DNA of 64,000 nt from positions 1,674,001 to 1,738,000 of the forward strand of contig CP067379.1 in NCBI GenBank assembly GCA_019565575.1. The letters run 5' to 3'. Made by a program: the position numbers and the translations under genes. Source of the DNA: Flavobacterium covae (GTDB lineage: Bacteria; Bacteroidota; Bacteroidia; Flavobacteriales; Flavobacteriaceae). Every line of letters starts with the position of its first letter. The stretch's first letter is position 1. The notes under the pieces are model-generated. The model worked only from the letters and a program-made list of their open reading frames with translations, made no database searches and was not told where the DNA came from. Below are positions 51,598 to 62,556 of this stretch, piece by piece.

Positions 51598-52578
51598 ATG
51601 TCGAAAAAAGTTAAGTATTACTACGACACAGAGAGTCTGGCTTACAGAAAAATAAAACCTAAAAAAGGACGTAAAGTAGGAGTTGGTATATTGTTTTTAT
51701 TAGCTTCTGCTCTTTTTGGATTTTTGTTTTTCTTTCTAATATCTGATTTGGGTTATTTTAGTACACCTAAAGATAAGATGCAGGCAAGAGAGTTAGAAAA
51801 TTTAAAATTAAATTATGTTATCCTGAATAAAAAAATTGACCAACTCAATGAAGTGTTAGCCAGCATCGAAGAACGAGACAATAACATATATAAAGTCTAT
51901 TTTAATATGGCAAGTCCAGGAGAAACAAATGATGATAAGAAAATTATTTCTAAAGCACGTTTCAAAAATTTACTTGCCATGAATAATGAGCAACTAATAA
52001 TAAGTACCGAAACAAGGCTTTCAGGACTGTCAAAAAATTTGGTAAATCAATCAAAATCATTAGATAAAATTTTATCCTTAGCTAAATCAAAAGACCGCTT
52101 TTTAGGATCTATTCCAGCTATACAACCCGTAAAAAATGAACAGCTAAAACGCATGGCATCAGGTTTTGGTTATCGAAGTGACCCTTTTACAAAAGCAAGA
52201 AAAATGCACAAAGGAATGGATTTTACCGCTCCAACAGGAACTCCTGTATTTGCAACAGGAGATGGAGTAGTGCGTAGAGCTGATGCAGGAGCTTCTGGTT
52301 TTGGTAACCATATTGTCATCAACCACGGATTTGGATACGAAACTTTATATGCCCATTTGAGCCGTTATAATTGTAGACCCGGTAGAAGAGTAAAACGAGG
52401 AGATATAATTGGATTTGTTGGTAGTACAGGACGAAGCCAAGCACCTCATTTACATTATGAAGTACATAAACATGGAAGTGTTGTAAATCCTATTAATTTT
52501 TATTACGGAAATATTTCAGCTGTGGAATATACAGCTATTGCTAAGATGGCAACACAAGAAAATCAATCGTTTGACTAG
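51598..52578 (+). CDS. M23-family peptidoglycan peptidase, membrane anchored
   Basis: 326 residues: a short cytoplasmic N-terminus, one membrane segment (about 29-51: VGILFLLASALFGFLFFFLI), a coiled-coil part (about 60-175), and a C-terminal M23 LytM domain with zinc ligands in HKGMDFTAPTGTPV and HLHYEVHKHG. Such enzymes cut peptide crosslinks of peptidoglycan, and their coiled coil often positions them at division or shape complexes. It is divergent from alaS and followed by a MerR-type gene, a pair often seen together in Flavobacteria. Confidence 0.9.
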   Translation: MSKKVKYYYDTESLAYRKIKPKKGRKVGVGILFLLASALFGFLFFFLISDLGYFSTPKDKMQARELENLKLNYVILNKKIDQLNEVLASIEERDNNIYKVYFNMASPGETNDDKKIISKARFKNLLAMNNEQLIISTETRLSGLSKNLVNQSKSLDKILSLAKSKDRFLGSIPAIQPVKNEQLKRMASGFGYRSDPFTKARKMHKGMDFTAPTGTPVFATGDGVVRRADAGASGFGNHIVINHGFGYETLYAHLSRYNCRPGRRVKRGDIIGFVGSTGRSQAPHLHYEVHKHGSVVNPINFYYGNISAVEYTAIAKMATQENQSFD

Positions 52579-52634
52579 ATTTTGTTCTGTTTTTAGAGAA
52601 CTAACGCATATATAAAACTTGAATAACTAAATTT

Positions 52635-52968
52635 ATGCAGATAAACCTTCCAGAAAATAAGCGTTATTACACAATGGGAGAAGTAGCCACCGCTTTTGGA
52701 GTAAATCAATCGCTAATTCGTTTTTGGGATAAAGAGTTTGATATCTTAAGACCTAGGAAAAATGCAAAAGGAAATAGAATGTTTACTTCCAGAAGATATC
52801 AAGAACTTACAACTAATTTATCATTTAGTAAAAGAAAGAGGTTTTACATTGGAAGGAGCTAAAATACATTTAAAAGAAGGACAAAAAAAAGCCTTAGATA
52901 AATTAGCTATTATTAACAAGTTACAGTCTATTAAAGAACAGTTACTAAATATAAAAAATGGATTATAA
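52635..52968 (+). CDS. MerR-family transcriptional regulator
   Basis: 110 residues after reading CTTCCAG at 52786-52792 as CTTCAG, giving FTSEDIKNLQLIYHLVKERG. The MerR winged helix is YYTMGEVATAFGVNQSLIRF then WDKEFDILRPRKNAKGNRMF. A short helical tail for dimerisation follows. There is no effector-binding domain. The target is not known; the cell-envelope neighbours suggest a link but do not prove one. Confidence 0.87.
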
Positions 52969-53034
52969 AAATAACAAAAAAAGTTCGTAACAAGTGGCTC
53001 TTTGTATCGACTAACTATTTAATTATAAGTAGCT

Positions 53035-53238
53035 ATGAAGAAGATGTATTATATTTATCTAGTGTTGGGAGTAATTATTTTATTTAGTTCAATTAACAAA
53101 ATAATAATGAACTCATCAGAATATACAGTTTTTAATGCCAAAACAAATGTCTATGTTTATATGATTTGGAAATTATTTATAGCAGGATCCTTATTCTTTC
53201 TTTTTTATACTAAATTAAAACAAGATTCTAAAAATTAA
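53035..53238 (+). CDS. Small two-pass membrane protein, unknown
   Basis: 67 residues with two hydrophobic segments (about 5-22 and 41-58) and a Lys-rich C-terminal end. I do not recognise a family. It lies 12 bp upstream of lemA in the same direction, and the adequate spacing from the MerR gene supports a real start. Possibly part of the lemA transcript. Confidence 0.55.
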   Translation: MKKMYYIYLVLGVIILFSSINKIIMNSSEYTVFNAKTNVYVYMIWKLFIAGSLFFLFYTKLKQDSKN

Positions 53239-53250
53239 ATTTTAACCATT

Positions 53251-53865
53251 ATGAGAAAATTTTTGCCTTGGATTATTATTGGAGTATTAATTTTAACTGG
53301 ATACTTCTACTTTAAAGGAATTAACAATACAGCCGTAGAGTTAGATCAAAATGTAAAAGAAGCTTGGGGGAATGTACAAACTTCGTATCAACGTCGTAAT
53401 GATTTGATCGGTAATTTAGTGAATACCGTAAAAGGAGCAGCTAATTTTGAAAAAGAAACCTTAACAGCTGTTATGGAAGCACGCTCTAAGGCTACACAAA
53501 TAACAGTAGATCCTGCCAATATAACATCAGAACAATTAACTCAATTTAATCAAGCACAAAGTGGTGTTTCGTCAGCATTATCTCGTTTATTGGTAACAGT
53601 AGAGCAATATCCACAACTCAAAGCAAATGAAAACTTCTTGAAATTACAAGATGAGTTAACAAGTACAGAAAATACGATTCAAACGGCAAGAACACGTTTT
53701 AATGAAACCATCAAACCGTATAATAACCACGTAAGAATATTTCCAAATAACATTTTTACAGGTTGGTTTGGCTTTAAAGAAAAACCTTATTTTGATGCAG
53801 AACCACAAGCACAAAACGCTCCTAAAGTAGAGTTTTATTTTGATGATAAAGCAGATAAAAAGTAA
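53251..53865 (+). CDS. lemA: LemA family membrane protein
   Basis: 204 residues: N-terminal membrane anchor (PWIIIGVLILTGYFYFKGIN), then the LemA helical bundle with VKEAWGNVQTSYQRRNDLIG, FEKETLTAVMEARS, and the late motif RTRFNETIKPYNNHVRIFPN. LemA proteins are found next to TPM-domain proteins in many bacteria; the molecular role is unclear. The stop of lemA overlaps the first base of the following gene's ATG region, so the three genes are one operon. Confidence 0.92.
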   Translation: MRKFLPWIIIGVLILTGYFYFKGINNTAVELDQNVKEAWGNVQTSYQRRNDLIGNLVNTVKGAANFEKETLTAVMEARSKATQITVDPANITSEQLTQFNQAQSGVSSALSRLLVTVEQYPQLKANENFLKLQDELTSTENTIQTARTRFNETIKPYNNHVRIFPNNIFTGWFGFKEKPYFDAEPQAQNAPKVEFYFDDKADKK

Positions 53866-54302
53866 TGTCAATAGTAGAAGATTTCTTATCAAAAACAGAT
53901 GAAGAAGAGGTGGTAGAAGCTATTCGATCAGCTGAATCATTAACCTCTGGAGAAATCCGTGTACATATAGAAAAAAACACTTCTTTGGTAGCTCTAGAAC
54001 GAGCTAAAGAGGTGTTTTATTTTCTGAAAATGGATCAAACTCAATTGCGAAATGGAGTCTTATTATATGTAGCAGTAGAAACCAAAACATTTGCTATTTA
54101 TGGTGATAAAGGTATAAACGAAGTCATACCAGTCAATTTTTGGGAAAGTACACGAGATGTTATCTTAGATCAATTTAAACAAGGAAACTTCAAACAAGGA
54201 TTGATAGAAGGTATCCTAAAAGCAGGAATACTATTACAAGAACATTTTCCTTGTACTGAAACAGATAAAAATGAGTTGCCTGATACCCTATCAAAAGGTT
54301 AA
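53865..54302 (+). CDS. TPM-domain protein, short form
   Basis: 145 residues with a TPM phosphatase-like fold (SAESLTSGEIRVHIEKNTS, NGVLLYVAVETKTFAIYGDK, FWESTRDVILDQFKQGNFKQ) but no signal peptide or membrane segment, so it is probably cytoplasmic or peripheral. The start overlaps the lemA stop by one base. The following gene encodes a second TPM protein that is exported. Confidence 0.87.
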   Translation: MSIVEDFLSKTDEEEVVEAIRSAESLTSGEIRVHIEKNTSLVALERAKEVFYFLKMDQTQLRNGVLLYVAVETKTFAIYGDKGINEVIPVNFWESTRDVILDQFKQGNFKQGLIEGILKAGILLQEHFPCTETDKNELPDTLSKG

Positions 54303-54303
54303 A

Positions 54304-55099
54304 ATGAGAAACACTAAACAACATATATCAAACAACAAATTAGGCTTCTTTCTATCCCTATTGTTTTATTTTATAAATTATTCTTGGGCACAATATGATA
54401 TTCCAAAAAAACCTAGTTTTCAAACCAGTGTGTACGATTATGCAAAAGTGTTATCTGATAACGAAAAGGAATTATTAGAAGAAAAACTAATTAAATATTC
54501 GGATTCCACAACTACTCAAATTGTATTTATTTCTATTGAAACACTCAAAGGAGAAAATATAGGTTTGTTAGCACCTAGATGGGCACATACATGGGGTGTA
54601 GGGCAAGCAAAAAGGATAACGGTGTAATTTTGCTTCTGGCAAAAAAAGAACGAAAAATTTGGATTTCACCTGGTTATGGAGTAGAGGATCGTTTAACAGC
54701 TGGAATAACAGGTGAAATTGTTAGAGATTATATAGTACCTGAATTCAAAAAAGGAAACTATTATGAGGGTCTTGATCAAGGAGCTGATGCTATTATTAAA
54801 GCTCTAAAAGGCAAGTTTAAAGGAGAACGAAAAAGAAAGACAACGGAGTAGATATTCAAGGGATACTCCTTTTTGTATTCATAATTATCATAATCATAAT
54901 CATAATTTCTAAAAATAAAGGAAATGGTAATAACCGAGGTGGAGGCGGATTAGATTTAGGTGATATTATCATCTTAAGCCGTATGGGACGAGGCGGAAGT
55001 AGTTGGTCATCTGGTGGTAGTTGGGGAGATGATGGCGGCTTTGGCGGTGGTTTCGGTGGTGGCGGTTTCTCAGGTGGCGGTGCCGGAGGAGATTGGTAG
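54304..55099 (+). CDS. TPM-domain protein, YgcG-like membrane form
   Basis: 265 residues after restoring one A near 54610-54614 and one A near 54835. Signal peptide (LGFFLSLLFYFINYSWAQ), TPM domain (VYDYAKVLSDNEKELLEEKL, WISPGYGVEDRLTAG), an extreme isoleucine-rich membrane segment, and a long Gly/Ser tail (SWGDDGGFGGGFGGGGFSGG) ending GGDW. This signal-TPM-TM-Gly tail layout is that of the YgcG family. It follows the short TPM gene with a 1-bp gap. Function in the cell is not established for the family. Confidence 0.88.
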
Positions 55100-55219
55100 T
55101 TTTTAAAAGATAAATCACTACTGTGTAATAGAAGATAAATAAAATGAAAATATTAAGGAGTTTTAATGATCCTCTTGTATAATATTTTAGTAAAAAAACA
55201 CCTATTATTTATTTTTTTG

Positions 55220-55227
55220 TATATTTG
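55220..55227 (+). promoter_or_regulatory. -7 promoter element of the ilv leader
   Basis: TATATTTG is a perfect match to TAnnTTTG and lies 16 bp before the leader peptide ATG; the -33 box is not clear. Confidence 0.55.
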
Positions 55228-55243
55228 TGACAACAAAGAAAAA

Positions 55244-55327
55244 ATGAAAAATTTTAATAACATTATTACTGCCATTATTATCGCTATTGTTTATACAATA
55301 GGGACAGGGGGTATTATGTATATATAA
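55244..55327 (+). CDS. Isoleucine-rich ilv leader peptide (attenuator)
   Basis: A 27-codon reading frame starts soon after a good -7 element: MKNFNNIITAIIIAIVYTIG then TGGIMYI. Nine of 27 residues are isoleucine and three are threonine. It is followed 20 bp later by a strong terminator and then by genes for isoleucine/valine synthesis. This is the classic architecture of ribosome-mediated attenuation, in which stalling at Ile codons would prevent terminator formation. No alternative pairing was proved here, and the 630-bp distance to ilvE is long for such a control. Confidence 0.65.
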   Translation: MKNFNNIITAIIIAIVYTIGTGGIMYI

Positions 55328-55347
55328 TAAAAATAAAAACATTAATA

Positions 55348-55374
55348 AAGCCTCCTTGAATAAGGAGGCTTTTT
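55348..55374 (+). terminator. Putative attenuator terminator
   Basis: Perfect 10-bp stem AAGCCTCCTT/AAGGAGGCTT with a GAAT loop and a T run, just after the leader peptide. Confidence 0.85.
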
Positions 55375-56001
55375 GTATTTATAAACTTTTTAAAAATGAG
55401 AAAAATGAAAACAAATTTTACTAAGCAGAAAATGCGACAAAGGGGGGATTTTTAAATAATAAAACAAACTTTACTTCTTTTACTTCTTCTATTATTTTCT
55501 CAATACTCTACATTTATATTATTAGCTAACTACTGTAGTTAATCATTTTTTTATCGAACATCCGTTTTCTAGTAATAATTTCTACTGGAACAGGAATTTA
55601 TTTGTCAAAAAAATAATAAAAACCTTTTTTTTAAAAAAAATGAAAGGCTTGACATCATAAAAAGAATTGCTAAAAACCTTTGTTTACAATGGTTTAAGTG
55701 GTATAACACTTCTTTAAAACGTTGTAAATAAACATTTTTAGAATCATTTAAAAAAAGACCTAATACTAATTTCGTTATTGAAACTATAACATTACAAAAT
55801 GATTTTAACCCAGATTGCGCATTCCCAGATTATTACAAAGAAAAAATGACTTTAGGTCTAAAAAGAAACTCGTTTTTTGCCCTCGACATAGCAAAACTAC
55901 AGTTACGAAAAAAATCAGTGCATTTTTATCTTTTTACCCTTTTCATCTTTACTAAAAAGGCTAACGCATAATCTAGGTTCAATAAAATAATTATTTATAT
56001 C
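55375..56001. other. Long leader region upstream of ilvE
   Basis: No full gene is seen. Two leader-peptide-like stretches without a clean start occur: 55456-55542 with eight consecutive Leu codons, and about 55546-55617 reading LVIISTGTGIYLS before a stop. The last ~200 bp before ilvE (55780-55980) is less AT-rich and may be a remnant of an inserted element; I cannot identify it. Confidence 0.45.
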
Positions 56002-56912
56002 ATGAAAACTATACCACTAACATTAACCCCAACAAACAATCTATATTATAATGAAAACCATATTTTATATTTAAACGGTGAATTCTTAAAATCTCAAAAA
56101 ACTTTTTCTGATTTATACGGTCAAACTCTACACTATGGATACGGTGTTTTTGAAGGAATAAGAGCATATAATACATCTACTGGAACCAAAATATTTAAAT
56201 CAGATGAACACTATCAGCGGCTTAAGAAATCATGCGAATTAATTAATATTCCTTTTGATTTTAATGTTGCAGAATTAACCCGAACAACGTATGAATTATT
56301 AGAGCGAAACAATTTTAAAGATGCTTATATACGACCTCTAGTCTTTTGTAGTCCCAATATGGGATTGAGTACCCCCAATAATGTATCACTAATGATATGT
56401 GCTTGGGAATGGGGAGCCTATTTAGGTGAAAAAGATTAAATCTAGGTATTTCATCGTTTTGTAGACCTCATCCGCGATCAACTAAAATAGAAGCCAAAGT
56501 TTGTGGACACTATGTTAATTCAATATTAGCCTCTTCAGAAGTTAAAGCCCAAGGATTTGATGAAGCCTTACTACTTGACACTGATGGCTTTCTAGCAGAA
56601 GGACCAGGAGCCAATTTATTTTTTGAAAAAAACGGAAAATTATACACCCCCCAATTAGGAAATATTCTACCAGGTATAACCAGAGCCACTGTAATGGACT
56701 TATGTAAAGAATTAGGGATAGAAGTTATAGAAGGACTCTATCTACCACAAGAATTAAAAAAAGCAGATAGTGCCTTTTTATGCGGAACCGCTGCTGAAAT
56801 AATAGGAGTAGACTCCTTAAATCATAGACACTTTCCTCTTGAATGGGAAAATACATTAGGGAAAAAACTTCAAAAAGCCTATAACAATTTAGTCACCGAG
56901 AAAAACACCTAA
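56002..56912 (+). CDS. ilvE: Branched-chain amino acid aminotransferase
   Basis: 303 residues after restoring one G near 56434 (gives [20 protein letters not shown]). Class IV PLP enzyme: [12 protein letters not shown] near the start, catalytic Lys in [12 protein letters not shown], phosphate-binding [11 protein letters not shown] and [10 protein letters not shown]. It carries out the last step for Ile, Val and Leu using glutamate. First gene of the operon; ilvD follows at 20 bp. Confidence 0.93.
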
Positions 56913-56932
56913 TTAGAAGTAAAATAAGAATC

Positions 56933-58606
<1,674 letters not shown>

Positions 58607-58639
58607 AGAATATAAACCATATCATTTTAAAAAGTACTC

Positions 58640-60388
58640 ATGAAAATAAAAACAATAGAACCAATTACCCAACCTATAAAAAAAACAATACAAACCCTAG
58701 GCAGTATAGCTGTATTAGAAGCCTTACTTTCTGGAAGGCGTTAAAACCATTTTTGGGTATCCAGGAGGCGCTATTATGCCCATATACGACGCTTTATTTG
58801 ATTATAGCGAACAAATACAACATATTTTAGTTAGACACGAACAAGGAGCTATACATGCAGCACAAGGGTTTTCAAGAGCCACTGGCAAAACAGGAGTGGT
58901 GTTTGCAACTAGTGGACCAGGAGCCACAAATCTAGTAACAGGTCTGGCAGATGCCATGATAGATTCTACACCTCTTGTATGTATTACAGGACAAGTATTT
59001 GCCCATTTACTAGGAACAGATGCTTTTCAAGAAACAGACATCATTAATATTTCAGCACCAGTAACTAAATGGAATTATCAAATCACAGATGCTAACGAAA
59101 TTCCCACCATATTAGCAAAAGCTTTTTATTTGGCTAGTACGGGGAGACCAGGCCCTGTAATTATAGATATTACAAAAAATGCACAACTTCAATATTTTGA
59201 ATACAAAGGATATAAACCATGTAATTATGTAAGAAGTTATAAAGAAAAACCTATTATAAGACAGGAATATATAGAAAAAGCAGCTCAAATAATTAATAAT
59301 GCTAAAAAACCCCTTGTTGTGGTTGGCCAAGGAGTAATCTTAGGGAATGCAGAAAAGGAATTTCAAGAATTTATAGAAAAAGCAGGACTTCCTACTGCTT
59401 GGACAATAATGGGAATGAGTGCCATAGCTACCCATCATCCGTTAGGTGTAGGAATGGTAGGAATGCACGGAAATTATGCCCCTAATTACTTAACTAATGA
59501 ATGCGATGTCCTAATAGCAGTAGGTATGCGTTTTGATGATAGAGTGACAGGAAGACTAGATATGTATGCCAAACAAGCGAAAATAATTCATTTTGATATA
59601 GATCCCGCTGAGGTTGATAAAAATGTTCAAACAACAGTTCCAGTTTGGGGAGATTGCAAGGAAACCTTACCTAAAGTAACCCAATTACTTCAACCCAATA
59701 ATCATCCACAATGGATGAAAGAGTTTGAAATAAAAAAGAAAAAGAAAACACTCTTTTAATTCAAAAAGAACTTTATCCAACCAAAGAAGAAATTACAATG
59801 GCAGAAGTTATCCAAGTACTTAACCAACTGACTAAAGGAGATGCAATTATTGTAACGGATGTAGGACAGCATCAAATGGTAGCTTGTCGTTACGCCTTAC
59901 AAAATAAAACAAGAAGTAATATAACGAGTGGCGGATTAGGAACCATGGGATTTGCTTTACCAGCTGCAATTGGCGCTAAATTAGGAGCCCCAGAAAGACC
60001 CGTTGTAGCAATTATGGGAGATGGAGGTGCGCAGATGAACATTCAGGAATTAGGAACCATTATGCAATTTCAACCCAATGTAAAAATACTAATTCTAAAT
60101 AATAGCTTTTTAGGGATGGTTCGCCAATGGCAAGAACTATTTCATGAAAAAAGATATTCATTTACAGATATTCATAGCCCTGATTTTGTTCAAGTAGCCA
60201 AAGGATATGGCATAAAAGGCGCACAAGTAGTAGAAAGAAGTCAATTAAAACCCCTATTACAAGAATTTTTAGAATATGAAAAAGCATATTTATTAGAAGT
60301 AAAGGTTGCTAAAGAAGATAATGTGTTTCCTATGGTACCACAAGGAAAAGGAGTAGCAGAAATCGTTTTATATAAAGAAGAAATATAA
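58640..60388 (+). CDS. ilvB: Acetolactate synthase, large subunit
   Basis: 582 residues after two compensating repairs: CTGGAAG at 58731-58737 read as CTGAAG (restoring LLSEGVKTIFGYPGGAI) and one A restored near 59731-59736. The ThDP catalytic Glu is in RHEQGAIHAAQG; the central FAD domain is MVGMHGNYAPNYL; the ThDP/Mg motif is IMGDGGAQMNIQ to NNSFLGMV. It makes acetolactate or acetohydroxybutyrate. The start ATG is at 58640, giving a short non-conserved leader sequence. ilvN follows 10 bp later. Confidence 0.95.
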
Positions 60389-60398
60389 AGTTTAGATT

Positions 60399-60980
60399 AT
60401 GAAAAAAGAATATACATTAACCATCTATACAGAAAATCATATAGGATTAATAACAAAAATTTCAATTCTTTTTTCAAGAAGAAAAATGAATATCGAAAGT
60501 TTAAATACATCTCCTAGTGAAATTCCGAATATTTACAGATTTACATTAGTAATTAATGAAACAGAAGAAAAAATTAAAAATTTAGCGAGACAGTTAGAAA
60601 AAGTAATAGATGTTCTAAAAGTTTTTTACAATACAAATGATGAAATCATTTGGCAACAAATGGCTTTGTACAAAGTTCCTACCTCAATTACTATGAAAGA
60701 AGTACGAGTAGAACGGTTATTGCGTGAATATGGAGCTAGAGCAGTGGTAATTAGGGAAGATTATACTGTTTTTGAAACAACAGGACAACAAGAGGAAATA
60801 GAAAAACTTCTAAAAAAATTAGAAGAATACCAACTGATCGAATTTGTTAGAAGTTCACGCATAGCCATTATCAAAGAGAGTAAAGGAATTCATCAAAAAG
60901 TGACAGAATTAGAAAAAAATAACCCACTTACAATTCTGCCCCTAGTAAATGAAGTACCTACTACCAGTTTTGGATTATAA
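60399..60980 (+). CDS. ilvN: Acetolactate synthase, small regulatory subunit
   Basis: 193 residues. An N-terminal ACT domain ([35 protein letters not shown]) binds valine for feedback control; the C-terminal part ([20 protein letters not shown]) activates the large subunit. It is slightly longer at the C-terminus than the E. coli type. Sits between ilvB and ilvC. Confidence 0.92.
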   Translation: MKKEYTLTIYTENHIGLITKISILFSRRKMNIESLNTSPSEIPNIYRFTLVINETEEKIKNLARQLEKVIDVLKVFYNTNDEIIWQQMALYKVPTSITMKEVRVERLLREYGARAVVIREDYTVFETTGQQEEIEKLLKKLEEYQLIEFVRSSRIAIIKESKGIHQKVTELEKNNPLTILPLVNEVPTTSFGL

Positions 60981-61006
60981 ACAATACAATAAAGAATATA
61001 AATATT

Positions 61007-62527
61007 ATGGAAAATTATTTCAATACGTTGCCACACAGACTTAAAGTACAAGAATTAGCAAAATGTGAATTCATGGATAAAGAAGAATTTATAGAAGGAG
61101 TAAATAAACTTGTTGATAAAAAAATTGTAATTATTGGTTGCGGCGCACAAGGATTAGCACAAGGACAAAACCTAAGAGATAGCGGATTAAATGTAGCATA
61201 CGCACTTCGTAAAGAAGCCATAGAAAATAAAAGAGAATCTTTTATAAAAGCAACTTCTAATGGGTTTGAAGTAGGAACTTTTGAAGAATTAATACCAACA
61301 GCTGATTTAGTTTCTAATTTAACACCAGATAAGCAACATACAAATGTTGTAACGAAAGTAGTACCCTTAATGAAAAGAGGAGCTTGTCTTTCTTATTCCC
61401 ATGGTTTTAATATCGTAGAAGAAGGAATTAAAATTAGAGAAGATATTACAGTTGTTATGATTGCTCCTAAATCTCCTGGATCTGAATTACGTAATGAATA
61501 TTTAAGAGGTTTTGGAGTTCCTACATTAATAGCAGTACACACAGAAAATGACCCCAATCAAGACGGACTAGAAATAGCAAAAGCATATTGTGTGGGCACA
61601 GGAGGTCATCATGCAGGAGTACTAAAATCGTCATTTGTAGCAGAAGTAAAATCTGATTTAATGGGAGAACAAACCATACTTTGCGGATTACTTCAAACAG
61701 GATCTATTTTATGTTTTGATAAAATGATTGAAAAAGGAATAGAACCAAGTTACGCTTCTAAACTAGTACAATATGGCTGGGAAGTAATTACAGAAGCCTT
61801 AAAAATTGGAGGAATTACCAATATGATGGATCGTCTTTCAAATGCAGCAAAAATAGAAGCTTTTAAATTATCTGAAGAATTAAAAGAAATAATGACTCCT
61901 TTATTTAATAAACACATGGATGATATTCTATCTGGTAAATTCTCTAAAACAATGATGAAAGATTGGGCAGAAGATGATAAAAAATTACGTTCATGGAGAG
62001 CAGCTACAGCTGAAACAGCTTTTGAAAAAACGCCCGCTACCGCTTTAGAAATTACAGAACAAGAATATTTTGATAAAGCGACCCTTATGGTTGCTTTTGT
62101 AAAATCGGGTGTAGAATTAGCTTATGAGACAATGGTTAAAGCAGGAATAAAAGAAGAATCTGCTTATTATGAGTCCTTACATGAAGCACCCCTAATAGCT
62201 AATACAATTGCTCGTAAAAAATTGTTTGAAATGAATCGGGTAATTTCTGATACAGCAGAATACGGATGTTATTTGTTTGACCATGCTTGTAAACCATTAT
62301 TGTCTGATTTTATGAAAAAAATAGATGTTAATTTAATGGGGAAAGAATACACTGATAAAAACAATAAAAAAGTAGACAATTTTGAACTAGTGACCACAAA
62401 TACGATGATTAGAAATCATTCGATTGAAATTTGTGGAGCCAAATTACGTGCTGCCATGACTGCCATGAAAACAGTAGTAGGAGATTATTCTAATTCAAAC
62501 AAAAGACATCAGTATGAACTTGTATGA
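61007..62527 (+). CDS. ilvC: Ketol-acid reductoisomerase, class II (long form)
   Basis: 506 residues, matching the long (class II, E. coli-type) enzyme. Rossmann start [19 protein letters not shown] with NADPH-selecting Arg/Lys loop ([13 protein letters not shown]), Mg-binding [13 protein letters not shown] and a duplicated C-terminal helical domain. It converts acetolactate to dihydroxyisovalerate and the Ile equivalent. It is the last ilv gene before the IS element. Confidence 0.95.
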   Translation: MENYFNTLPHRLKVQELAKCEFMDKEEFIEGVNKLVDKKIVIIGCGAQGLAQGQNLRDSGLNVAYALRKEAIENKRESFIKATSNGFEVGTFEELIPTADLVSNLTPDKQHTNVVTKVVPLMKRGACLSYSHGFNIVEEGIKIREDITVVMIAPKSPGSELRNEYLRGFGVPTLIAVHTENDPNQDGLEIAKAYCVGTGGHHAGVLKSSFVAEVKSDLMGEQTILCGLLQTGSILCFDKMIEKGIEPSYASKLVQYGWEVITEALKIGGITNMMDRLSNAAKIEAFKLSEELKEIMTPLFNKHMDDILSGKFSKTMMKDWAEDDKKLRSWRAATAETAFEKTPATALEITEQEYFDKATLMVAFVKSGVELAYETMVKAGIKEESAYYESLHEAPLIANTIARKKLFEMNRVISDTAEYGCYLFDHACKPLLSDFMKKIDVNLMGKEYTDKNNKKVDNFELVTTNTMIRNHSIEICGAKLRAAMTAMKTVVGDYSNSNKRHQYELV

Positions 62528-62556
62528 AGAAATTATATCCGCTAAAAATCAATTAA

